From the NCBI GenBank assembly GCA_964607765.1, contig CAZSNT010000088.1, positions 1 through 41,193 of the forward strand: a stretch of 41,193 bases of DNA. The letters run 5' to 3'. The notes under the pieces are model-generated. The model saw nothing but the letters and a program-made list of their open reading frames with translations. It was not told the DNA's origin and did not search any database. The position numbers were made by a program, and so were the translations under genes. This stretch comes from CAZSNT01 sp964607765 (GTDB taxonomy: Bacteria > Verrucomicrobiota > Lentisphaeria > Oligosphaerales > JABHEG01). Shown piece after piece: positions 18,006 to 27,010 of the stretch; position 1 is the first letter of the stretch; each line of letters opens with the position of its first letter.

Positions 18006-18119
18006 ATGAAAACAGCAAAATGGATCCCAACAGCCGCTCTGATCTGCAGCGGTCTCGTCTGCTCGCTGAAGCGCCGCTGCGACTGTTCGCCTGAAAGGCC
18101 TGTCGCTTTATTCGGGTAA
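18006..18119 (+). CDS. Small ORF, 37 residues, signal-peptide-like
   Basis: The ORF starts MKTAKWIPTAALICSGLVCS and ends after a basic, cysteine-containing tail. The first 20 residues look like a signal peptide: two lysines, then a hydrophobic core. The preceding Shine-Dalgarno is weak. It may be a real small secreted peptide, the N-terminal stub of a lost gene, or a leader ORF, since its last codons form the left arm of a stem-loop (18090-18142) ahead of the DUF1549 operon. I do not recognise a family. Confidence 0.3.
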   Translation: MKTAKWIPTAALICSGLVCSLKRRCDCSPERPVALFG

Positions 18120-18142
18120 GCTCATTTAGTAGGCCCTTCAGG
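18090..18142 (+). promoter_or_regulatory. Leader stem-loop ahead of the DUF1549 operon
   Basis: Twelve-base arms (18090-18101 and 18131-18142) pair with one mismatch around a 29-base loop. The left arm lies in the end of the 37-residue ORF, whose stop codon is in the loop. The right arm ends 38 bases before the DUF1549 start. The placement would suit attenuation or mRNA stability control, but there is no T-tract, so it is only a candidate. Confidence 0.35.
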
Positions 18143-18180
18143 CCTGCAGAACCGGAAGATCGAAAGCAGGAGAACAGACC

Positions 18181-19800
18181 ATGAGGAAGGGTGTCGCAAT
18201 CATAGCCATCGGCATCGGTCTAGGCCTGGCTACGACCGGGCAGGCCCAGGGCACACAGGCCGGGCCATTTCAACTCTCGGACAGGCGGGTGCCGACTACC
18301 GCAATCGACAAGCCGTTGCTGGAGCAATACGCCAGGCTCGGCATCCGCCCCGCGGCCATGTGTTCCGACAGCGTGTTCGTGCGACGCGCATACCTGGACC
18401 TGACTGGGGCCATCCCCGCCGGTGACCAGGCGCTCAGCTTTATTGAAGACCCCTCACCGAACAAACGCGCCACACTGCTTGACGAGCTCCTCGCCAGTGA
18501 CGGATTCACCGACTATTGCGCCATGCTCTGGTGTGATCGCCTGCGCGTCAAATCGGAATTCCCGATCAATCTCTGGCCGAACGCGGTACAGGCCTACCAT
18601 CGCTGGATCCGCACCTCCATCCGCGACCGCAAGCCCTACGACCAGTTTGTGCGTGAGATGCTTACCTCCAACGGCAGCAACTTCCGCGTGCCTCAGGCCA
18701 ACTTCTTCCGTGCCGTGCAGAACAACGATCCCGAGATTCTCGCGGCCGCTGTTGCCCTCTCGTTCATGGGCACACGCTATGACGCTTGGCCCGAGAAGCA
18801 ACGCGCTGACCTCGCCGCCTTTTTCACAGATGTCCGCTTCAGCCGAACCGGGGAGTGGAAGGAGGAAATTGTGTATGCGGACCTTTTCAGTCGCTCGGAC
18901 GACCGCCGTCCGGAACAACTCACACTTCCGGACGGCACCGCCGTCAACGTGCCGCTCGACGTCGATGCGCGTGCGGTACTCGCAGACTGGCTGACCGATC
19001 CGGAGAACCCGTGGTTTGCCAGGAATGCCGTCAACCGCATCTGGCATCAGCTGTTCGGCACCGGGATCATTCACGAGCCGGACGACATTCGCCCCGACAA
19101 TCCCCCCGCCAACGAAGAACTCCTGGTCCTGCTGGAGAAGGAATTCGTCACATCGGGCTACGATCTGCGGCACATCTACCGGATCATTCTCAACTCGGCT
19201 ACCTACCAGCGATCCAGCGTGCCCGCGACCGATACACCGCAGGCCGAACGCCTCTTCACCCACTATCCCCTGCGTCGATTGGATGCGGAAACACTGATTG
19301 ATTCGTTGTGCAGGATTACGGGGACGACGGAGCAGTATTGGAGCATGATCCCCGAGCCATTCAGCTTCATCCCAGTCGAGGACGGGTCCGTTGCGCTCGC
19401 CGACGGCAGTATCACCAGTCCCTTCCTGGAGAAGTTCGGGCGGCCCCCGCGCGACACCGGGCTTGCCTCAGAACGGAACAACGAGATCACCGCTTCCCAA
19501 ATGCTGCACCTGCTCAACTCCAGCCATGTGCGGGAGAAGCTGGAGGGCAACGCAACGGATCGTCGCCCCTCCCGACCTGGGGGGCCACGTCGAGGCCCAC
19601 GCAGGAGCACTGCAACCGGCAACCGGTTCGGCGATGGCGTTGACACCCTTTACTACGCGGTCCTTTCGCGCCCGCCGACCGACGAAGAGCGCGCGGCGAT
19701 TCGCAGCTACTCGGACAGCGCGGAAAGCGAAGGGCAGGAGGTCGCCGTCGACCTAGTATGGGCGCTCATCAACAGCCCCGAATTCCTGTTCAAACACTAA
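18181..19800 (+). CDS. DUF1549/DUF1553 domain protein, secreted, without haem motif
   Basis: 539 residues from an ATG preceded by AGGAG. A signal peptide covers residues 1-22 (GVAIIAIGIGLGLATTGQAQ). DUF1549 follows (SDSVFVRRAYLDLTGAIPAG, LLDELLASDGFTDY, VREMLTSNGSNFRVPQANFF), then DUF1553 (FARNAVNRIWHQLFGTGII, PDDIRPDNPPANEELLVLLE, ATYQRSSVPATDT, LRRLDAETLIDSLCRITG). Homologues in Planctomycetota and relatives often carry an N-terminal cytochrome c (PSCyt1) domain; none is present here. The family function is unknown, but it nearly always pairs with DUF1501, and the DUF1501 gene follows 11 bp downstream. Residues about 455-490 are a low-complexity Arg/Gly/Pro linker. Confidence 0.9.
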   Translation: MRKGVAIIAIGIGLGLATTGQAQGTQAGPFQLSDRRVPTTAIDKPLLEQYARLGIRPAAMCSDSVFVRRAYLDLTGAIPAGDQALSFIEDPSPNKRATLLDELLASDGFTDYCAMLWCDRLRVKSEFPINLWPNAVQAYHRWIRTSIRDRKPYDQFVREMLTSNGSNFRVPQANFFRAVQNNDPEILAAAVALSFMGTRYDAWPEKQRADLAAFFTDVRFSRTGEWKEEIVYADLFSRSDDRRPEQLTLPDGTAVNVPLDVDARAVLADWLTDPENPWFARNAVNRIWHQLFGTGIIHEPDDIRPDNPPANEELLVLLEKEFVTSGYDLRHIYRIILNSATYQRSSVPATDTPQAERLFTHYPLRRLDAETLIDSLCRITGTTEQYWSMIPEPFSFIPVEDGSVALADGSITSPFLEKFGRPPRDTGLASERNNEITASQMLHLLNSSHVREKLEGNATDRRPSRPGGPRRGPRRSTATGNRFGDGVDTLYYAVLSRPPTDEERAAIRSYSDSAESEGQEVAVDLVWALINSPEFLFKH

Positions 19801-19811
19801 GAGGCATCATC

Positions 19812-21104
19812 ATGCAGATCACACGCAGACGATTTCTTCAGGCCAGTGCGGGCATTGCCGCCCTTCCTCTGCTGAGCCGTGGGGGAGCGGCTCCCGACGC
19901 TCCCGCCAGAGCCGTCATCCAGATCTGGCTCTGGGGTGGGCCGGCACACCTTGACACGTTCGACCCCAAGCCGGACGCGGGCTACGACTATTGCGGACCC
20001 TACACCAAACCCATCGCCACCAATGTGGACGGAATTCAGATCTGCCAGGATCTGCCGAAGCTCGCAAAACAGGCGGACAAGTACTCCATCATCCGCAGCA
20101 TGACCCATGGCATCAACGGCCACGAGGGCGCGTCGTACTGCGTGCAGTCCGGGCGAAAGCCGGGCGGGCGGCTCGTCTATCCAGCCGTCGGGGCCGTCGT
20201 CTCGCTCAAACAGGGCCGCGACGCCGGCTACACCGGGCTCATACCGCCGTACGTCGTTCTCACCAAACCACAGGGACGCTTCTCCGAGGCCGGGTTCCTC
20301 GGAGCCCGTTACAAGCCGTTCGCGACGGGCGGCGATCCCGCTCAAACTCCCTTTGCGGTTGAGGGGATCGTCGCGGAAGGCATCTCGTCTCGCCGTCAGG
20401 TGGAACGGCGCAAGCTGCTTGAGAAGCTGAACGTCTTCGGGCGCTCGATGCCCGGAAACGCGCACCTGAAATCCTACTACGAGTCGAAAGAGAAGGCCTA
20501 CGACCTCATCCTCGGGGATAGTGCCAAGATCTTTGACCTCTCCCGGGAAAGCGAGGCTCTGCGCGAGCGCTACGGCAGAAACACTTTCGGCCAGGCTTGT
20601 CTGGCTGCACGGCGGCTGGTGGAAGCCGGCGTCAAATACGTGACGATCAACTCCGCGGGCTGGGATACGCACAAGAAGCACTTCGAAGAAATGCGCCGCC
20701 GACTTCCGCAGATGGACGCGGGAGTCTCCACGCTCCTTGCCGACCTCTCTGACCGCGGCCTGCTCGGTAGCACCATTGTCTGGTGGGGCGGCGAGTTCGG
20801 ACGCACCCCGAAAATCCAGTGGGAAGCCCCCTTCAACGGTGGACGCGGCCACTTTGGGCAGGCGTTCAGTCATGTGCTTGCCGGCGGAGGATTCAAAGGC
20901 GGACGGGTGGTCGGCGCAACGGATGCCAAAGGCATGGAAGTGACCGACCGGCCGGTCTACCCGTGGGACTTGATCGGCAGCATCTACAAGCAGATGGGGA
21001 TTGATCCAGGCGGGACCATCCCTCATGGAGACGGCCCGGTTCGACTGGTCCCCGGCAAAACCGACGGCTACCCCGTCGGCGGCCAACTGAAGGAACTCAT
21101 TTGA
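19812..21104 (+). CDS. DUF1501 family protein, Tat-exported
   Basis: 430 residues from the ATG at 19812, which has AGAGG upstream. The frame is open to 19758, but that would overlap the previous gene and push the export signal inwards. The N-terminus MQITRRRFLQASAG is a twin-arginine signal, implying export of a folded protein. DUF1501 proteins have an alkaline-phosphatase/sulfatase-like fold: IQIWLWGGPAHLDTFDPKPD near the start, SMTHGINGHEGASYCVQSGR, WDTHKKHFEEMRRRLPQMD, and VWWGGEFGRTPKIQW with GRGHFGQAFSHVLAGGG near the end. The biochemical role is not established. It is partnered with the DUF1549 gene before it and the PPC proteins after it, a common planctomycete arrangement. Confidence 0.93.
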   Translation: MQITRRRFLQASAGIAALPLLSRGGAAPDAPARAVIQIWLWGGPAHLDTFDPKPDAGYDYCGPYTKPIATNVDGIQICQDLPKLAKQADKYSIIRSMTHGINGHEGASYCVQSGRKPGGRLVYPAVGAVVSLKQGRDAGYTGLIPPYVVLTKPQGRFSEAGFLGARYKPFATGGDPAQTPFAVEGIVAEGISSRRQVERRKLLEKLNVFGRSMPGNAHLKSYYESKEKAYDLILGDSAKIFDLSRESEALRERYGRNTFGQACLAARRLVEAGVKYVTINSAGWDTHKKHFEEMRRRLPQMDAGVSTLLADLSDRGLLGSTIVWWGGEFGRTPKIQWEAPFNGGRGHFGQAFSHVLAGGGFKGGRVVGATDAKGMEVTDRPVYPWDLIGSIYKQMGIDPGGTIPHGDGPVRLVPGKTDGYPVGGQLKELI

Positions 21105-21117
21105 CGGGAGCAGGAAA

Positions 21118-23343
21118 ATGACCGTGAAACACAGCATTCTCGTACCTTCCATCATCGCGCTCGCCTCCTACGGGCAACCGCCCATGCAGCTTGAGCAGTA
21201 TGACCCGAGCATCGGCTACATCTATCCGGCCGGGGCGCAGCGCGGAACCGTCACGACCGTCACGGTCGGCGGGCAGTACATGCAGAACGCGGATCGCGCA
21301 TTCATTTCCGGGGACGGCGTACGGGCCCGAGTCGTCGGGTACGACCGTCCGATCAGCAATCGCGAGGCATTGCAGATGGGCAACAAGATCAAGGAGGTGC
21401 GCAGAGAGCTGGGGCTGAAGGAAGGCGCCCCCCCGAACTGGGAGCAGATGCGGGTGTTCCGCCAGAAAACCGGCATGACCCGGGAGCTGAGGCTCAAGCT
21501 GGAGGATTTTGCCAACATACGCCGCGACCCAAGATTCCAGGGGAACCCACAGATCGCGGAAGAGCTGACCGTCGAGCTGACTGTCGATTCCGATGCGAAA
21601 CCCGGGCGGCGCGAACTGCGCATTCTTCGGGATGGCCGGATCTCCGCGCCACTCGCTTTCTGCATCGGCGACTATCCGGAACATACGGAAGCCGACGGCA
21701 AGACGATCAAGCACCTGTTGCCCGCTGTGGTGAATGGACAGATCATGCCCGGCGAAAAGGACTGCTATGCCTTCAAAGCCTCCAAAGGCGACCAGCTTGT
21801 CGTGGCCTGCACCGCGCGCGAGCTGATCCCGCACCTCGCCGATGCCGTACCGGGATGGTTCCAGGCGGTCCTGACGCTGTACGATGCCGAGGGACACGAA
21901 CTGGCCTATGCCGATGATTACCGCTTCCATCCCGATCCCGTGCTCTGTCATGACATCCCCGCCGACGGCATCTATACGCTGGAAATCAAAGACGCTCTCT
22001 CCAGGGGGCGGCAGGATTTTGTCTACCGGATCACCCTCGGCGAGATCCCGTTTGTCACCTCCATATTTCCCCTGGGGGGCAAGGTCGGGGAGAAAACCGC
22101 CGTCACACTCCGGGGCAGGAATCTGCCCGCCGAGAAGGGCAAGGTCGGTACCCAGGACACTCTCCGTTCCATCAAGGGGATACCGCTTGCCTGTCCCGTT
22201 CCCTTTGCCCACGGCGACCAGCCCGAGTTGTTTGAATCCGAGCCCAACAGCACGGAATCCACTGCCATGCCCATTCGCTCGACCTGTACCATCAACGGGC
22301 GGATCAACGAGCCGGGCGACCGCGATGTCTTCGCCATCAAGCTGACGGAAGGCAGGACACTTGTCGCCGAGGTCACCGCCCGTCGACTCGGCTCCCCGCT
22401 CGACTCCGTGCTCAAAGTCACCGACTCAACCGGCAGGCACCTCGCGATCAACAACGACTGCGAAGACAAGTCTCTCGGACGAATGACCCATCACGCCGAC
22501 TCCCGCCTCGTCCTCACGGCGCCGCAGAGCGGAATCTACTACGTCCACCTTGGCGATCTCCAGAATGGCGGCGGCCCGGACCATGCGTACCGCCTGCAGT
22601 TGGGAACCCCCAAGCCGGATTATTCTCTGCGTGCCGCTCCCTCCAGCCTGAACGGGGTACCGGGAGGCAGTGTTCACCTTACAGTTTATGCTCTGCGCAA
22701 AGACGGTTTTGACGGAGAAATCAAACTCGCCTTGAAAAACGATATAGCAGGGCTGCGGCTTGACGGTGCGCGCATTCCGGAGGGGCAGGACAAAGTCGAA
22801 CTGACCGTCACACTGCCCGAAGAACCGCTGACGGGTCCCGCATCGCTGGTCGTCGAAGGGCTTGCAGAGATCGAAGGGAAGTCGGTCAGGCGACTCGCCG
22901 TTCCGTCCGAAGACATGATGCAGGCATTTATCTATCATCACCTGGTTCCGGCCGAAGACGTTTTCCTGTCCAACATTGAGAACCGCTATCCGAGCCGACA
23001 GCAGGCTGAGTGCGCCGAAAACGGGCCGCTGCAGCTCCGGCGCGGCGAGACGACAAAGCTCCTTTTTCACGCGTCCACCTGGTTCGGGCGGTCTCAACGG
23101 GGTTACGAACTTGAACCGTGCAGTTTTCCGGACGGAGTCTCCATCAAGAAGGTCCTTGCCGAGGACGGCGTGATCGAAGTGACCCTCAGCACCGACGCGT
23201 CAGCCGAGAGAGGGTTGGAAGGCAACCTGGTGTTAAACCAGGCCGTCGAGCACCGGATGCGGGGCAAGAACCAGGACGGAGTGCGGGGCACACTCCGCAT
23301 CTCCGCCGGCCCGCTCCCCGCCGTCCCCTTCAAAATCAGGTAG
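21118..23343 (+). CDS. PPC-domain secreted protein, tandem copy 1
   Basis: 741 residues, 13 bp after DUF1501. The short hydrophobic start (ILVPSIIALASYGQ) is a probable signal peptide. An IPT-like opening follows (IGYIYPAGAQRGTVTTVTVG, residues about 36-56), then a charged helical insert (KIKEVRRELGLKEG). The first PPC (bacterial pre-peptidase C-terminal) domain lies around residues 200-310 (FKASKGDQLVVACTARELIP, LTLYDAEGHELAYADDY, DGIYTLEIKDALSRG). The second is around 390-500 (RDVFAIKLTEGRTLVAEV, LGSPLDSVLKVTDSTGRHLA, YYVHLGDLQNGGG). The rest is beta-rich. It is likely a non-enzymatic cell-surface binding protein acting with the DUF1549/DUF1501 pair (inference). A second copy follows directly. 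Confidence 0.9.
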   Translation: MTVKHSILVPSIIALASYGQPPMQLEQYDPSIGYIYPAGAQRGTVTTVTVGGQYMQNADRAFISGDGVRARVVGYDRPISNREALQMGNKIKEVRRELGLKEGAPPNWEQMRVFRQKTGMTRELRLKLEDFANIRRDPRFQGNPQIAEELTVELTVDSDAKPGRRELRILRDGRISAPLAFCIGDYPEHTEADGKTIKHLLPAVVNGQIMPGEKDCYAFKASKGDQLVVACTARELIPHLADAVPGWFQAVLTLYDAEGHELAYADDYRFHPDPVLCHDIPADGIYTLEIKDALSRGRQDFVYRITLGEIPFVTSIFPLGGKVGEKTAVTLRGRNLPAEKGKVGTQDTLRSIKGIPLACPVPFAHGDQPELFESEPNSTESTAMPIRSTCTINGRINEPGDRDVFAIKLTEGRTLVAEVTARRLGSPLDSVLKVTDSTGRHLAINNDCEDKSLGRMTHHADSRLVLTAPQSGIYYVHLGDLQNGGGPDHAYRLQLGTPKPDYSLRAAPSSLNGVPGGSVHLTVYALRKDGFDGEIKLALKNDIAGLRLDGARIPEGQDKVELTVTLPEEPLTGPASLVVEGLAEIEGKSVRRLAVPSEDMMQAFIYHHLVPAEDVFLSNIENRYPSRQQAECAENGPLQLRRGETTKLLFHASTWFGRSQRGYELEPCSFPDGVSIKKVLAEDGVIEVTLSTDASAERGLEGNLVLNQAVEHRMRGKNQDGVRGTLRISAGPLPAVPFKIR

Positions 23344-23395
23344 AACCACGGAGCCACCCCAAATGCAGACCTCAGCAGAAACCATGGGAGCCACA

Positions 23396-25645
23396 ATGGA
23401 AAACCTGGAAGTCGTCTCCAGCCGCGTTTCCGGTGTCCTGCTGTTAACATTGCTCCTTTGCTCAACCTCCTTTGCCCAGCGGCTTCAGAACCGGTGCAAG
23501 GATCCGCACATCGGTTACATCTGCCCAGCCGGGGCTCAGCGTGGAACGACCACTACTATCACCGTCGGTGGCCAATACCTGGAGAACGCGGACCGTATCT
23601 ACGTTTCCGGCGAAGGCGTGCGCGCAAAGGCCGTCGGGTACGACCGTCCGCTCCACATAGGGGAGGTGGTTCGGATGCGCAATCGGCTCCAGAAGTTGGC
23701 CGAGGAGAAGGGCCTGAAGGAACTCAGGGGGAGAGACCTACGGAACGCGCTCAAGGAGGCCGAAGCAATCGGGATCACGGCCGAAGACATCCGCAAAATG
23801 GGCGAACATGGCCGGATGCGGCGCAAGGAGGAGATCCAGGAACACGCCCAAGTCGCTGAGATGGTCTCGGTGGAAATCGAGGTACTGCCCGACGCGAAGA
23901 TCGGGCGCCGCGAACTCCGCATTTTCCGGGATGGCCGCATCTCCTCCCCCCTCGCCTTCTACATCGGCGACTATCCCGAGCATACCGAAGCCGACGGCGG
24001 GCAAATCGAGCACCCGTTGCCCGTTGTGGTGAACGGGCAGATTATGCCCGCCGAGAAGGACCGTTACTCCTTCAGAGCCTCCAAAGGCGATCAGCTTGTC
24101 ATGGCCTGCAATGCGCGGGAACTGATTCCGCACCTCGCCGATGCCGTACCGGGCTGGTTCCAGGCCGTCATGACGCTGTACGATGCCGACGGACGTGAGC
24201 TGGCCTATGCCGACGACTACCGCTCCAATCCCGACCCCGTGCTTTACTGCAAGATTCCCGCTGACGGCATCTACACCCTCGAAATCAGGGATGCCCTGTC
24301 CCGGGGGCGGCAGGATTTTGTCTACCGCATCACCCTCGGCGAAATCCCGTTCATCACCTCTCTCTTCCCCCTTGGCGGAAAAACCGGAGAGAGAACCGCT
24401 GTCGCACTTCAGGGCAAGAATTTGCCCGTCAAGAAGGGGACGGTCGGCAGTCAAGACACGCTCCGTTCCATCAAGGGTACACCTCTTGCCTGTCCCATCC
24501 CCTTTGCCCACGGCTGCCTGCCCGAGTTGCTTGAGGCCGAACCCAACAATCCCGTCGGCCAGGCCATGTCTGTTCAGCAGGGCTGTGTCATCAACGGCAG
24601 GATCGGGACATCGGATGACCGGGATGTGTTTGCAGTACAGCTTGGAGCGGGGGGTGAGATTGTGGCTGAAGTGATTGCCCGTCGCCTCGGCTCCCCGCTC
24701 GACTCCGTGCTCAAGATTACCGATTCAACCGGCAAGCAACTCGCGATCAACAATGACTGCGAAGACAAGTCTCTCGGCCGGATGATCCACCACGCCGACT
24801 CCCGCATCGTCTTCACGGCACCGCAGAGCGGTCTCTATTACATTCATCTTGGAGATCTCCAGAACGGAGGAGGGGGGGACTATGCCTACCGCCTGAAGCT
24901 GGGCCGCCCCGTGCCGGACTATGAACTGCGCGTCGTCCCCTCCAATCTCAACGGCGTACCCGGCGGCAGCGTTCCGTTCACTGTCTATGCCCTGCGCAAG
25001 GATGACTTCAACGGAGCCATCGACCTGGCGCTGGAAAACCAGACCGACGGATTGCGGCTCGATGGTGCCCGCCTTCCCGCCGGACAGGATCAGATCGAAC
25101 TAACCCTCACACTGCCCGTGAAACCACTCGATACTCCCGAATCGCTGGATCTCAGAGGCTGTGCGGTCATCAACGGCAAACCTGTCATCCGTCCCGCCGT
25201 CCCGGCCGAAGATATGATGCAGGCTTTCATCTACCATCACCTTGTCCTCACAGATGAGGTACTGGTCTCCAATATCACGACCAGCTCCCCGCGCCGGCAA
25301 TCCTCCCCGAAGTGCGACCTGCTGCAACTGGAGCCGGGAAAATCCGCTACACTCACTTTCGATTCCCCCACCCATGTTGACCGCCGTCAACTCAGCCTCA
25401 AGGTGGAACCGAGAAACCTGCCGGACGGCGTGAAAATGGCGGAGGCATCCGTCGGAAACGACACCATCGCCATCACCCTCATCACTGATCCGGCAGCAAC
25501 CAAGGGCCTGGAAGGCAACCTGCTCTTCGCCCTGTTCATTGAACGCACGAAGCCTCCCGGCAACCAGCGACGGCAAGGAAAAAGGGGAGCCACCTTCCTT
25601 CCCGCCGGGACGCTGCCGGCGGTTCCATTCAGAATACCGAAGTAA
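23396..25645 (+). CDS. PPC-domain secreted protein, tandem copy 2
   Basis: About 749 residues from the ATG at 23396 (MENLEVVSSR), chosen because GGAG lies close upstream and it gives a normal signal peptide (VSGVLLLTLLLCSTSFAQ). The frame is open from 23363. The layout is the same as the preceding protein: IGYICPAGAQRGTTTTITVG, a charged insert, PPC domain 1 (FRASKGDQLVMACNARELIP), PPC domain 2 (LGSPLDSVLKITDSTGKQLA) and the beta-rich tail. By eye the two are about 60-65% identical along their length, a clear tandem duplication. The most different parts are the insert near residues 75-155 and the last 130 residues. It is 15 bp from the Rid-like gene, so co-transcription is likely. Confidence 0.9.
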   Translation: MENLEVVSSRVSGVLLLTLLLCSTSFAQRLQNRCKDPHIGYICPAGAQRGTTTTITVGGQYLENADRIYVSGEGVRAKAVGYDRPLHIGEVVRMRNRLQKLAEEKGLKELRGRDLRNALKEAEAIGITAEDIRKMGEHGRMRRKEEIQEHAQVAEMVSVEIEVLPDAKIGRRELRIFRDGRISSPLAFYIGDYPEHTEADGGQIEHPLPVVVNGQIMPAEKDRYSFRASKGDQLVMACNARELIPHLADAVPGWFQAVMTLYDADGRELAYADDYRSNPDPVLYCKIPADGIYTLEIRDALSRGRQDFVYRITLGEIPFITSLFPLGGKTGERTAVALQGKNLPVKKGTVGSQDTLRSIKGTPLACPIPFAHGCLPELLEAEPNNPVGQAMSVQQGCVINGRIGTSDDRDVFAVQLGAGGEIVAEVIARRLGSPLDSVLKITDSTGKQLAINNDCEDKSLGRMIHHADSRIVFTAPQSGLYYIHLGDLQNGGGGDYAYRLKLGRPVPDYELRVVPSNLNGVPGGSVPFTVYALRKDDFNGAIDLALENQTDGLRLDGARLPAGQDQIELTLTLPVKPLDTPESLDLRGCAVINGKPVIRPAVPAEDMMQAFIYHHLVLTDEVLVSNITTSSPRRQSSPKCDLLQLEPGKSATLTFDSPTHVDRRQLSLKVEPRNLPDGVKMAEASVGNDTIAITLITDPAATKGLEGNLLFALFIERTKPPGNQRRQGKRGATFLPAGTLPAVPFRIPK

Positions 25646-25660
25646 CCGACGAGGTGCACC

Positions 25661-26857
25661 ATGAAGGAATACCCAATGACCTGCACGACGACATCGCCAA
25701 ACGGCGTCAAGGTATCGCGATTCACAACGTCACGCGGCTGGGACGAGGTTACCATCGTGGTTGGCAACGTGGCGGGCTGCTCTGTCGAGGAGGCCTGCGA
25801 AGCACTTCTTTCGCGGTACCGGCAAGCTCTCGACGAACACGGTCTGTCAACGACAACGCAGGTATTCACACGTCTCCACGTGTCCGACATTGCGAACCAG
25901 AAGGACGCAATCAGAAACTCTCGCCTCTGCTCGGTCCTCGGTCGCGGCGCTGTGTCGATGGTCGAGCAGGCCCCCGTGTACGACGGCCCCATCAGCCTCC
26001 ATACGTACCACGTAGTTCCCGGAGGCGGTCACCCCAATCTGGTGTCTCTGAACCATGACCCCCGACACTGGCGCAACGGTTCGCTGGTCGAGGGCACCAC
26101 GTACCGGATGCTCTGGCTGACCAACTACGACGGGCGCGGCCGGTTCGATGGGTATGCCCAGACCGAGGACGCCTTCGATGCGATGGCAACACAACTGGGC
26201 TCGCACGAGATGACCCTGCGGCAGCACACCGTCCGCACGTGGATCTACGTGCGGGACATCGACAACCACTACGGGGACATGGTCCGGTCTCGTCTCGAGT
26301 TGTTTGAGCGAATCGGCCTGACGGACAAGACCCGTTACATCGCCAGCACGGGTATTGAGGGCAAAGGGAAGGAGACGAGTTCCCTTGTCTCCGTCGACTC
26401 GCTCTCGATCGGAGGGCTTAGAGAAGAGCAGATCGTCACTATGGAAGCCCGTGAGAACATGCCGCCCACAATCCGGTACGGTGTGACCTTTGAGCGTGGC
26501 CTGCGAGTTCGATTCGGCGATCGCTCCCACCTCTATGTTTCCGGCACAGCCAGCATCGATTGTGAGGGGGAAGTCATGCATGTGGGCGACGCGAAGCAGC
26601 AGGCGGAACGAACGCTCGACAACGTGTCGGCGTTGCTTGCCCCGCAAGGCTCCCACCTTGACGATTTGCAGTACCTCTACGTTTACGTCCGCGATCCCGT
26701 CTCCTGTGACAGCGTCCGCTCGACAGTCGCACGGCGCGTGCCCGAGCACATCCCCGTTGTTTACCTCCGGGGCGCGGTCTGTCGGCCGGAATGGCTGGTC
26801 GAAATGGAGGGAGAAGCCCGGATCCCGGACAGCACCGGTTTCCCGTGCTTCCTATGA
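25661..26857 (+). CDS. Double Rid-fold protein (RidA/YjgF superfamily, chorismatase-like layout)
   Basis: 398 residues from an ATG with GAGGTG upstream. The C-terminal third is a Rid domain: LYVSGTASIDCEGEVMHVGD, then QQAERTLDNVSALLAPQGSH, DLQYLYVYVRDP, and VYLRGAVCRPEWLVEMEGEA, where Rid enzymes keep their arginine and glutamate. The N-terminal part (VGNVAGCSVEEACEALLSRY, TTQVFTRLHVSDIANQ, residues about 20-110) looks like a second, diverged Rid half. The two-Rid layout and length resemble chorismatases (FkbO/Hyg5 type) and other double-Rid proteins, but the active site cannot be assigned. Single-domain RidA deaminates reactive enamines. It is the last gene of the DUF1549/DUF1501/PPC operon; a link to that system's substrate is unproven. 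Confidence 0.85.
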   Translation: MKEYPMTCTTTSPNGVKVSRFTTSRGWDEVTIVVGNVAGCSVEEACEALLSRYRQALDEHGLSTTTQVFTRLHVSDIANQKDAIRNSRLCSVLGRGAVSMVEQAPVYDGPISLHTYHVVPGGGHPNLVSLNHDPRHWRNGSLVEGTTYRMLWLTNYDGRGRFDGYAQTEDAFDAMATQLGSHEMTLRQHTVRTWIYVRDIDNHYGDMVRSRLELFERIGLTDKTRYIASTGIEGKGKETSSLVSVDSLSIGGLREEQIVTMEARENMPPTIRYGVTFERGLRVRFGDRSHLYVSGTASIDCEGEVMHVGDAKQQAERTLDNVSALLAPQGSHLDDLQYLYVYVRDPVSCDSVRSTVARRVPEHIPVVYLRGAVCRPEWLVEMEGEARIPDSTGFPCFL

Positions 26858-27010
26858 CGAGCTCGCTTCCCTCCAGAGATCTCAAGTGCAGTGCGACTGA
26901 GGTCTGTCCTGCATCGCTCCCTCGCCTCGTTATGAAACAGCTGGTGTAATCCTGTCTCTTGCTTGATGCCGGAGCAGGAAAGGGCGCTGTCTATGGTCTG
27001 ATTACAGCTG

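Larger units (their letters stand above)
17811..18180. other. Intergenic region upstream of the DUF1549 operon
   Basis: 370 bp between the cadherin fragment and the DUF1549 gene. It holds a small ORF (18006-18119) and an imperfect stem-loop (18090-18142). A purine-rich stretch near 17955-17985 precedes the small ORF. The ribosome-binding site of the next gene (AGGAG near 18167) is clear. I see no convincing promoter or terminator. Confidence 0.5.

Noticed and set aside
19797..21155. A 452-codon minus-strand frame over DUF1501
   Set aside because: The plus strand has the Tat signal and DUF1501 motifs; the reverse frame shows no recognisable domain.
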